64,000 nucleotides of DNA from Chlorops oryzae (lineage: Eukaryota > Arthropoda > Insecta > Diptera > Chloropidae), in NCBI GenBank assembly GCA_020466095.1, contig CM035808.1, positions 73,153,188 to 73,217,187 on the forward strand. The letters run 5' to 3'. This document shows positions 20,582 through 30,961 of this stretch, piece by piece. How positions within the stretch are numbered: the stretch's first letter is position 1; the number at the start of each line of letters is the position of its first letter. The position numbers were made by a program, and so were the translations under genes. The notes under the pieces were generated by a model that saw only the letters and a list, made by a program, of their open reading frames with translations, was not told the DNA's origin and searched no databases.

Positions 20582-22137
20582 GTTGTCATGTTATGGAAAT
20601 TTCCAAATTTTTGGGGATAAGGCAAAAAGGGGAAACTGTGAATTTTTAAAACTATATGCGTATTCACAAAGGCGTGTTAAAGGCGTTGGAAAGTTCGAAA
20701 TTGGTTAAACTTAGAGAGAGTTTGGATCTTAATCACTTTTATTTAACCTTTTTTTATCCGAAAATGTAAAAAAAAAATACAAAAAAGTGTTTAAATGTAT
20801 TCAGTTGAGACATTTTATTAATTGTCCTTTTTTTGCCATATTAGAAACCCCATGTCTTAATAAGGCCCAATTCGGATTGCTCTCAAAAACGTGCGAACAA
20901 TTAAAGAAAAAGATAAAATTTTTATCTGATTGCATTGTAAATATTCAAAAATTTTAATAAATACTCTTCCCAGCTCTTCTGATGTAAAATAATATTTTTA
21001 AAACTCAAAGTTGTATATTCAAGTGCAGGTACAATGCGTTATCGATAATAATTTCGATAACTTGCTGTCCATTGCAGTGAAAGGCCTTCTTTCACATTGT
21101 TTTTAACTGCTTGATATATTAAGGTCCATTTAGGGCCTTCAAAAAATTTTTTTTTAAGAACCAGTTGCAAGGTGACTATTGTATGCCTTATTAAAACCAC
21201 TCAATATAATTTTACGTTTTATTCGGAATACAGCAATGCCAGGGGTTGTTTCCATCCTTTTTAATTTTAATAAAGTCCGACTTTTGGTATGGGCATCAAG
21301 ACTTTACAAAATTATCAACAACTTTTATAAAAACATTGATCTTCTTCTCACGCAAAATTAGATCAAGCACGTTGTTTTCATTTCAGTAGACTTTGTTGGA
21401 AGATAACTATTCAATCAGCTACGCAATCGAAGCAATTTTTTTTGCTTTCTGAAGTAAATATAAGCCCTTTAGAACGTGCCAAAAATCATCATGAAAAAGG
21501 GCAGATTCCCAATTTTTTTTCCAAAAATCTATTGAGAAGTTGTAGAAGCATACTTTCCAGGTTTCGTGTCAATTAGAGCAAAACTACTTAAGCTATAACC
21601 CAAAGTAGCTTGAAATTGTATAGGTGGTCGTGTAAGTAGGCGGTAGAAGCAACCGCAAAGAATGATAACAAAATAGTTAAAGAGGGTTGAAAAAAGACAA
21701 ATATGTTTGACTTGTTACAGTTTCTTTATTAACCGGTTTAGCAAGCAGTATTGCCATTACATGCGACCCAAAAATCTAACTTTTTTTTAAAAATATCTTT
21801 GTTTTCCTTCAAACCTTTCTATTTTATGCTTGGTTTTAAAGCGCCTAAATCATCGAGTAACGACCGACTGTTGTTAACACTATCGATACTAAACATATAT
21901 AGCGACTACTTCTATCTTCATTTTTAAGATTTTTTCACCACAATTTTTTACTACCAAATGAATCATAAAATCTACATTCAAAATGTAGACAAATGAAGAC
22001 AAATCTTCACTTGGCAACGCTATTATCAAGGAAACGAGAATAACAGAAACAGATGTTTGATGCGATATGGGCACTGAAACCCCGTCTCTTTCTTTCGCAT
22101 GTGTCTTATATCTTTGCTTTGTGCTGCCATTCATATA
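20582..22137. other. AT-rich intronic DNA, nothing recognised
   Basis: Only short frames without motifs are present. No element ends, RNA gene or conserved coding was seen. Confidence 0.45.
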
Positions 22138-23425
22138 TTAGGTGTAGTAAAAAGAAATCCATTATTTTTCCAATAGATGGCGTTATTTATCTGCATCTCG
22201 CGTTGTATAATTCCGATCGTGTTCCGCTAGGGGGCATTAGAAAGATGACAGTTCCTACTAAAAAAGCTTTTTTGACACTTTTTTGATTGATTGATTCAGT
22301 TTTGTTTGAGAGCTTGTCAAAGATGGACATCAGCAAAGAGAAAATTCGCTACATTTTACAGTTTTTCTTCGATAAGGGAGAAAACGCAAGCCAGGCGGCT
22401 GAAAATGTGAATAGCGTTTATGGACCTGATACTGTAACAGCCAATCATGCGCAATTTTGGTTTCGTCGATTCCGTTCCGGTAACTTCGATGTCAAGGATG
22501 CACCACGCACTGGAAGGCCAATTGTCGAAAATGTCGATAAAATCATGGAAATTATCGAGTCCGACCGTCATGTTAGCACTGTTTCGATTGCAAAAGAGCT
22601 AAAGATTGCACAAAAAACCGTTTGGAACCATTTGAATAAGGCTGGATACACAAAGAAGCTCGATGTATGGGTGCCACACGAGTTAACGCAAAAAAACCTC
22701 ATAGACCGAATTTCCATCTGCGAATCGCTGCTGAACCGCAACAAAATCGACCCATTTCTGAAGCGGTTGGTGACTGGTGATGAAAAGTGGGTCACTTACG
22801 ACAACGTCAAGCGAAAACGGTCATGGTCGAAACACGGTGAACCGGCGGAAACGGTGGCCAAGCCAGGATTGACGGCCAGGAAGGTTTTGCTGTGTGTTTG
22901 GTGGGATTGGCAGGGAATTATCTACTATGAGCTGCTCCCATACGGCAAAACTCTTAACTCGGAACTCTACTGTCAACAATTCGACCGTCTGAAGGAAGCA
23001 ATCGCCCATAAGCGGCCAGCTTTGGCCAATAGGAGAGGAGTTGTGTTCCATCAGGACAACGCCAGGCCACACACATCAATAGTGACTCGCCAGAAGCTCC
23101 GGGAGTTTGGTTGGGAGGTTCTTCTGCATCCACCTTATAGTCCGGACCTGGCACCAAGTGATTACCATCTGTTCCTGTCCATGGCGAACAATTTTGCTGG
23201 TGAAACATTCGCTTGAAGAGAGGCTTCTGAAATTCGACTGTCTCAATTTTTTGCTAATAGGAACGAGGGCTTCTATGAGAGAGGCATAATGAAATTACCT
23301 TTAAAATGGCAACAAGTTATCGAACAAAACGGCGCATATTTGACCTAAATCGGGTCATTCTAACTATCTTAAATAAAGCCCTCAATTTAATGCAAAAATA
23401 ATGGATTTATTTTTACTACACCTAA
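22138..23425 (+). mobile_element. mariner element, mellifera-type
   Basis: 1,288 bp with inverted ends TTAGGTGTAGTA..AGAAATCC and complement, and TA at 22,136-22,137 and 23,426-23,427. Length and ends are normal for a complete mariner. It carries one nearly intact transposase gene. Closely similar elements are known in honeybee and other insects, which suggests horizontal acquisition. Confidence 0.9.
22323..23348 (+). pseudogene. mariner transposase with one premature stop
   Basis: ATG 22,323 (MDISKEKIRYILQFFF) opens a 341-residue frame ending at TAA 23,346. The earlier in-frame codons from 22,287 are not needed. The N-terminal helix-turn-helix DNA-binding region is followed by WVPHELT and the catalytic triad: VTGDEKW (first Asp), HQDNARPH (second Asp) and PYSPDLAPSDYH (third Asp). 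There are 34 residues between the second and third, the mariner D,D34D signature. A TGA at 23,214-23,216 (codon 298) ends the protein early, but the rest of the frame (REASEIRLSQFF to the end) is intact. All catalytic residues lie before the stop. The C-terminal 43 residues would be missing, and activity is unlikely but cannot be judged from sequence. Confidence 0.9.
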
Positions 23426-24079
23426 TATGTAGTGCTTTCTAAGTAAAAACCAGTTTTCAAAATAAAAACCAGTTTTTTAGGGGAAAAAAGAAGTAGGCAG
23501 TTTTTCGGTCTAAAAAAAAGTACAAAACTGCGAAAAACAGTACAGTTACGAGCATTAAGTATAACTACTAAATTTCGTTGCTCTTAGCGCGAAAATACTC
23601 AAGCTATGAGCAAAAATCACTTTATTTTGTATGGGAGGGGGGGGGGGGGCATTGACTTTTACAGTTTTTCCCTAATTTTTGAATTTGACTCATAAAAGTG
23701 CAGCTGTAAAATTTCATTGTTCTATTACAACTTCCTTAAATTTTAACCATTTAATCTATGGGCACTCGCTATGATTTTTTTAATAAGATATCTGCTTCGT
23801 TTTACGAAAATTCCAATCTGTCCTGAAATACCGAAGCTTTTTCGTCTTCTTGTTATACGGCAGCTGTTATTTCTGACCTTTTTGTTCCACAACTTCGTTC
23901 ATTTAAAAACTCGTTTTTTAACACATCATTTAGGTCTTCAATCAAAAACTAAGTTTCAACAAAGATAAGTATTACGTTCATACACACATACATACCATTG
24001 CAGCAGCTTTATCAGCTGCCAGCTGATTCTTGAACCACCTGAGTGGTGCCAATAAGCAGCCACATCTAGTCCTACCACT
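23426..24079. other. spacer with a 13-G run
   Basis: An uninterrupted run of 13 G lies at 23,637-23,649 in otherwise AT-rich DNA. The stretch at about 23,960-24,079 may be the 5' UTR of the jockey-type LINE that follows. No other feature is seen. Confidence 0.45.
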
Positions 24080-25085
24080 AACGTTCAATCGGTTATTTCA
24101 GAAACAGATGATGCTGTAAATCAAATTCGACAGCTACCCAGCAAACACTTTCTTTGTGATGAAGAAATTTTCGATAGAATAAATTTCATGTTGTTCCCCT
24201 TACAAAAGGGAACATACATGAAACAAAAATTCAAGCTGATACTGAAGTAAGCTATCGTAAAATAGTGAAACAATTTGAAGAGGAAAAAAAAACTTTTATA
24301 CATATCAGTTAAAAAGAAGCAAGGGCATTACAGTAGTTATCAAAGGTATTGAAGCAGATGTTGATACAAATGAAATAAAAAATGCTTTCGACGAAAAGGG
24401 CTTCCACGCTAGGGCAGTTATAAAAATAATAAATAAAGACAAAGTACCGCAACCAATGTTTAAAATTGATCTTCTCCCAGACAACTGTACGCTTAAAAAA
24501 CAAAAGCCACCCTATATATAACTTGATGTACCTATTTCATCGCAAAATTAGTGTTGAAAAGCCGCACAAACAAAATGGGCCTGTCCAATGCAACAATTTC
24601 CAAGAATTCGGCCATACCAAAACCTACTGTACTCTGCCTCTAGTGTGTGTTATATGTGGTGAACTACACTACAGTTCAGTATGCAATAAAAACACTCAAA
24701 ACGATCACAACTTAGTTAAATGTAGCAACTGCCAGGGAAATCATACTGCAAAGTACCGTGGCTGCCCAGTTTATAAAAATCTTAGGCAGCGTCTAGATAT
24801 TCGAAAGCAATTAATTCGCAATCCAATTGGAAATATTTTTGTCCCTGAAACGGCGCAAACTCCAAATATCGCTAAGGCTCCTTTTACACCAGGTATATCC
24901 TACGCCAACGGGTTGAAATCGGGAACTCCATCCAACCATCACCTTCACACTCACATAGCAATCTTAAAGTGGTGATTTCAACTCTTGCTCAAAGCATTGC
25001 TCAGTTCATGCAGGCGGCAATGCAAAGTTCTCTCGATAGTATTGTGCAAATGCAGAGTAAGTTATTGACAGCTCTTTTATCTTAA
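24080..25085 (+). pseudogene. jockey-type LINE ORF1 (gag-like), frameshifted
   Basis: Pieces in several frames read GITVVIKGIEADVD (about 24,325 on), an RRM-like segment, and then three knuckles: QCNNFQEFGHTKTYC, CVICGELHYSSVC and KCSNCQGNHTAKYRGCPVYK. These are the hallmark of jockey-clade ORF1 proteins, which bind the element RNA. The frame breaks near 24,300, 24,500 and after 24,960. It ends at TAA 25,083-25,085, two bases before the ORF2 ATG, the usual tight ORF1-ORF2 spacing. Confidence 0.75.
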
Positions 25086-25130
25086 ATATGACCAAATTAA
25101 AAATTTGTGCATGGAACTCAAACGGCTTAA

Positions 25131-26951
25131 CCCATTTTCTGCCTGGCGGTCGAGATCTCGACCAACAAGTTTAAAAAAATCTTAAAAATCAAAGGATACG
25201 AATAAAATCTTAACTTTTTTTGTAAATGATAGGTTGGTCTATGGAAAACAGACGGATAGTCAAACCTCCAAAAATTTTCCATTTGGATTATGGGCCTTCC
25301 AATTGGTTAAGCCATTTTAAGGTTTTTTTTCCGCACCCATTTTCCAAAAGAAAAATTATTATCTTCAATGTCATTTTTTTTTAAGATATCAGAACAAATT
25401 TCAAATATAATTTTTAAAAGATTCTGAAAACAAAAAAAATTATTTTGACGAGTTTTATAAGGAGTTAAAAAAGATGGTCGATATATCGACCAAAGGCAGA
25501 ATCACTATACACTCCACGCCACGTGAATAGCACACCAGTCCATTTCTCAATATAACTGCTTCAAACAAAGAAATTGCTTGGCGGATTGCGGTTAATTCTT
25601 CATAAATCATCTTATTCGCTCTTTTTCCTTTTCTATCACAAAATTCATGCTTGGGAAGTGAAACATTATAAGAATTTTAGCTTTTATGTTTTTGTGTTGA
25701 ACAAAAGCATGCAAAAGATTTTCACCACTTGAATAGAACAGTTAATCAAATCGAGTAGTTTTTTTTGTGATTTTCTACGGAAACTGATTGTTTTTATATA
25801 ATTTAATGAGATAGCGTATTTTTGATGCTTAATAAACTTGAAATAGGTTGTGGAAAAGCCTTAAATGAGACCAAAAAGGCGAAATCAAAGCGTTCAAGGA
25901 TATGGGGCTATCTGTTTCGCAAATATATAAAAAAATCGAACAAAGCCGAAAAGTTATATCTGCCTTTTGTTTAAATTAAGCCAAACATAGGAAAAACATG
26001 TAAGGCCGAACGCACCGTGTCCTTCCTGAGGCGGACAAGCGACTTATTTTAACAATCTCTTCAAACTCGCACGACTCCAAAGCAAAGATAAGGCAAAAAT
26101 CATTTTTTTTTTTTTTTTTTCGAGATTTACGGACCTTTGCAATGGACCTGCCAACATGATACTGCTCCGATTCACACTGCCCGGGCTGTAAAGTCCAACA
26201 TACTAAAGCAAAATGTAGCGTTTTTAAGCTGGCATCCATATTCACCAGACTTAAACACCATAGAAAACGTTTAGGGTTGGGTTACTCGAAAGGTCTATTA
26301 ACCTGAAAAACAATTTTTAACTGTTTGCGAACTAATTGACGCCAAAAAACACGCTTGGAACACCATTCCACTTTCTTATATTGCTTCAATGCACGACTCC
26401 ATCCCAAACAGGGTGCTTGAAGTTATAACCAACAAAGCGGGTTCCAACCATTATTAAAATATGTTCTTTTTTATGGAAAATGTTTTAACTACGTTTTATT
26501 TATGTATAAATAAAGGTCAGACAAGAAAATGTTGAAAACTCGTTTTTTTTAAAGGTGTTCTATTCAAGTGGTGCAAATTTAATTATCCTTTTTTGGAGTT
26601 GATTCGTTAAAAAATTAACAAAAAATTCACCGCTCCACATATTTCAGCCATTTAAGCAGGATTAAATAAGGCATGGATGTGCCGCCTTCAATACAAAAAA
26701 CAAAAATGTACGCTCCTACTTATATGGATTGAGAGATATATATAAACAAAAATGTGTTATATGTGCTTTTCAAGTGGCGCGCAGTGTATAGTGATTCTGC
26801 CTTTGGTCGATATATCGACCACCCCATATCTCCCAATAAAAAATGTGTATTTTTTCAAAAACGCTAAAATCTCTTAACTACACCACTAGAAGCTTGCAAA
26901 ACCAAATTCAAGCCTAAAGTCATCGTATTTTTGGTACCGGCAGATAATGGG
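25131..26951. mobile_element. non-autonomous piggyBac-like element in the LINE
   Basis: TTAA is duplicated exactly at 25,127-25,130 and 26,952-26,955. The ends are CCCATTTTCTGCC and the complement of CCCATTATCTGCC, one mismatch in 13. Starting with CCC next to TTAA is the piggyBac signature. No piggyBac transposase is present. Of the 1,821 bp, 1,277 belong to a Tc1 element that inserted later. Palindromes GGTCGAGATCTCGACC (25,148-25,163) and GGTCGATATATCGACC (25,476-25,491 and 26,805-26,820) recur in it. Confidence 0.85.
25510..26786 (+). mobile_element. Tc1-like element with IR/DR ends (copy b), transposase decayed
   Basis: Outer repeats at 25,510 (CACTCCACGCCACGTGAATAG) and, inverted, at 26,786 have TA outside. 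Inner repeats (CACCACTTGAATAGAAC) stand about 205 bp further in at each side, giving the two-binding-site inverted/direct repeat plan. Transposase remnants on the plus strand include WTCQHDTAPIHTARAVKSN (second catalytic Asp, about 26,145) and WHPYSPDLNTIENV followed by a stop (about 26,235), then RKVY. The N-terminal part is hardly readable. Confidence 0.75.
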
Positions 26952-29573
26952 TTAAGTCGGCATAGGCAAGAAATTCAAAATTTTTTAATTCGAGAAGCTG
27001 TTGATGTAATGCTTCTTTCCGAAACTTATATAACCAATAAATGTGTTTTTGAAATTCCTGGATACATATTTTACCAAACAAATCACCTAGACGGCAGAGC
27101 ACATGGTGGTACAGGCATTCTTATTCGTAATAGAATTAGGCATGTCCATATGGGATCGTATGCATCTGCAATAAGTGTACAACTTAACAATAAAAATTTG
27201 GCAGTTTCATCAGTATACTGCCCTCCTCGCTTTAATATATATAATATAATAATATAGATTTTTCAACACTCGAAGTGATAAATTTATAGCCACTGGCGAT
27301 TATAATGTAAAGCATCCCATGTGGGGTTCCCGTCTTTGCAATCCAAAGGGATCAGAATTAGACAGGGTAATCACCAATAGGAGCAATAATTTCAGCTTTG
27401 TATCACCTAGACGACCTACATACCAATAATACCATCTGGCCAATAGATCCAAATAAAATCCCAGACCTTACAGATTTTGGCATTTTAAGGGGCATCAAAA
27501 GAGAATCCATATCAGCTCAAGTAGCATTTGATCTCTCCTCTGATCATTCCCTAGTGATATTCCTTTTGAAAGAAAGACCAACTCTAGCTGAGTTTCCACA
27601 CAGATTAACAAATCCCAATACTAACTGGCTTAAATATAAAAAGTATATAAGCTTACATGTACACACAAATTACAAAATTGAAAGTAATAAGCATATCGAT
27701 GATGCTGTTACAGTATTTAGTACAATGCTAGCCATAGCAGCAGAAAATTCTATGCCAAATTATATCCATAAAAAAGCAAATCCATTGACATCTCGTTGCT
27801 ATTAAAAGAAGGTGCAGGAGGGAATGGCAACAAACCCGATCCCCAGCATCTAAATATAGACTTAGGGAAACTGAAAAAAGCTAAAAGCAGCTGTTTTGAA
27901 GGAAAAATAACTTAACAAACAAAACTTTGTACAAAGTCTTTTCCAAGAGGCAATAACAAAACATCCCTATGGCGATCCAGACGATGTCTAAGGACTGCAG
28001 TCGAAAAAGAATCCCCTCTTAGAGCTGCTAACGGTGGGTGGGCGCGAAACGATGAAGATCAGGCCGCAATGTTTGCTATGCATCTGAACAAGGTGTTTCA
28101 ACCGAATCCAAGTAAAGGGTTCTATCCTCTTCCACCACAGCCTGATAACAATCAGCAAATTAAATTCAAGTAACTCCTAGTGAAGTAGTTGACGTCGTCA
28201 AGAATAAATTAGTCTGCAAAAAAGCTCCAGGGCATTATTTTATTACTCCCAAAATGATAAAATGCTTACCTTTTGTAGCAATACAGTTTATAACAGGCCA
28301 TTTGAATGCAATTATAATGTATGGATATTTCCCAAAACAATGGAAGAGATCAGTTATTACAATGGTACGAAAACCAGGAAAAAACCCTACAAAAGCTTCA
28401 TCATATAGGTCAATTAGCCTCCTTCCTTGTCTTTTTAAACTTTTCGAAAAGCTTCTGATTTTAAAAATGTCGCCATTTGTGCCACAGCAAAACATAATTC
28501 CGTCTCACCAGTTTAGATGTAGGAAAAAAAAGGCACAATTGAGCAAGTAAATCGAATCACAAATGAAATTAGAACTGCATACGAGCAACGTGAGTACTGC
28601 ACTGCGGTATTTTTGGATGTTCAGCAAGCATTCGACAAAGTTGGCATGATGGGCTTAGATATAAAATAAGACATTTTCTTCCACAAAACGTACATGCAGT
28701 TCTAGAATCTTACTTGAACAATAGAAGATTTCAAGTTAAACAAAATTCAATTATAACAAAAGAATTTGAAATTAATGCCGGAGTCCCGCAAGGCAGTGTT
28801 GCGGGTCCATTCTTATATCTTATATTTACAGCCGACATTCCTATCAGTCGGCATCTTGTCACATCGACGTTTGCCGATGATACAGCATTCTTAAGTAGAC
28901 ACAAGAACGTGTTGATAGCGGCCAACCAGCTCCAAACGCATTTGAATGAAATCCAAACTTGGCTATCTCGCTGGCGTATTAATGTCAACGAACAAAAATC
29001 TCATCACATAACATTTACACTAAATAGAGGTATCGCTCCAGACATATACTTAAACAACAATAAAATCCCTCAAGTTGAAGAAGTAACTTATCTCGGAATT
29101 CACTTGGATAGAAGACTGACTTGGCGCAAACACATCGAAGCAAAGAGAACACAAATGAAACTCAAAGCTGTTAGTCTGCACTGGCTAATGAATAGTCGCT
29201 CCCCTCTTTAACTTGACTATAAAATCCTTTTATATAATTAAGTCATAAACTAGATATGGTTGTACGGTTAAAAACTGTATGGAAACGCCAGCGGATCAAA
29301 TACCGATATACTTCAAAGAACACAATCAAAAATTCTTAGATCCCTTGGTTTGTTAAAAACGAACACATTCATAGAGACTTCAACATACAGATGGTTAAAT
29401 ACGAATTTACAAAGGCCAAACTGAAGAATTATCATAAACTGGAAACTCCTTTAAATCCCCTCGCTAGAGGACTTGCAACTACATCTTCTCGCTCAAGATT
29501 AAAAAGAAACGACCGACCAGCAATCCAATCTGGTCTCTAGCGGTCCTCCGCTTACCTCGTTCAAACAGTATTA

Positions 29574-29775
29574 AGCCGTGTAAATATAGTGATGTCTATT
29601 GCATAAACTCAATCCTCGAACAATATTCCTTTATCAAAACAAACCGCGTAAATATAGTGCAGTTCATTTCACGAACTAGATCCTCGACTGCTACTCCAAT
29701 ATCATAAAAAGCCGCGTAAATATAGTGCAGTCTATTGCACCAACTCGATCCTCGAATGATAATTCCTATATAAAA
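29574..29775. repeat. three tandem units of about 68 bp, LINE 3' region
   Basis: GCCGYGTAAATATAGTG occurs at 29,575, about 29,643 and 29,711, each followed by a CTCRATCCTCGA-like block. The units are clearly related but diverged. They lie directly after the stop of the jockey ORF2 and are probably its 3' UTR. No poly-A tail was identified. Confidence 0.65.
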
Positions 29776-30961
29776 ACTTACAAAAGTTGAATTCCAAAGA
29801 CTCACTGCTTGAAAATTGTTTAACGGAGCTTTCCATTTCTAATTTCTACGAATTCTCTTTATCCTCGCGTTATGCTTCCTTGCACTTTTTCCATTAAAAT
29901 GAACCGGCACATCATCAATTCCACTGATATCCGGATTAAAGCCCAGTTTTCCTTATCTGAGGCCCGTAACATTGAAGTATTTACTTATAAAGTATGGTGC
30001 AAGACTATAAACAATGAAATATTTTTTATTAATTCGTTCTTTACGAAAAAAACTGTGCACTGGGCATACACATAACTAAAGTGTCCTCTTTAGAGAGGCT
30101 ACATAGTACTTTTTGTGTACACTTTTGTTTTCGTAAAATTTTTGTTGTTGTGTCAGCGCCTTTTTAGCTCCAAACTAGCGGTGCATAACTATAAACAATA
30201 TGATAGAAAATCGATGTTAATGACAGCTTATTACTGCAATTTTATATATAGTGATAGCTTGTACTATTTTTCTCGTAATTTGACGAAAGGCCGCGTGGTA
30301 AGTTCTTAAGTGGAATGAGATTTCGAGTTCAAAAGACAAATTTCATTAGAATTCTAAGTTTACAGTTGACTTTTTATTTGCAATTTTATTTGTCTTTATG
30401 TTTGCAGCTACGCCTGCTTTTGTTATAATTCAGTTTTTTTTGTTTTGTTTTTTGATTCAAATTATTCTATAATATTTTTAGTTTACTAACAAACTATTAG
30501 CAACTTCTTCCTTTTATGTCCAGCAAGGGCGATTTAATTAAAAGGAATTTATGAATTTTAAATTTGCCAGCAAGGGCGCTTGTGAGCAAAGCGTTATTCG
30601 CGTCTTAATTTGCGAAAGTTCACGGCTAGACTGACTAATAGAGCCGAGACAGTCAAAAAAGAAGTTGCATAGGTTTTACAAACATATACATATATACAAG
30701 TGTGCCTGTTGGCCGCAGTGAGGATCGCGTGATTTTTTATGGGTTGATGAATGTCAATGCGGTCAACAGATACAGGGTTATTATAAATTTAATTGCTTTT
30801 GTAAAGAAAAAATATAAAATAATGAAAGTGCGTGGTGCATATTTGTTGCGTCGCCAACATACTCCCCGCCAAGGACGACAGTTCTTCGACCCGCCGCGGC
30901 CGCTGATTGACACTGATAGGGGGTAGAGTTGTTTTGGCATGAAGCATCGCTGTGCCCCGAC

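Larger units (their letters stand above)
25088..29541 (+). pseudogene. jockey-type LINE ORF2 (endonuclease-reverse transcriptase), interrupted
   Basis: ATG 25,088 begins MTKLKICAWNSNGL. After the piggyBac-like insertion (25,131-26,951) the same frame continues SRHRQEIQNFLI, so the insertion split the first conserved endonuclease motif. Then come LLSETYI and AHGGTGILIRNRI (endonuclease), SDHSLVIF (27,540), the RT with AGVPQGSVAGPFLYLIFTAD and the intact catalytic STFADDTAFL (28,870), and a C-terminal stretch to a stop near 29,540. Stops at 27,257 and 27,804 and frameshifts between 27,800 and 28,700 inactivate it. The full-length product (about 900 residues) would nick target DNA and copy the RNA at that site. 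Confidence 0.85.

Noticed and set aside
22356..23208. Several 70-84 codon minus-strand frames
   Set aside because: Antisense shadows of the mariner transposase.
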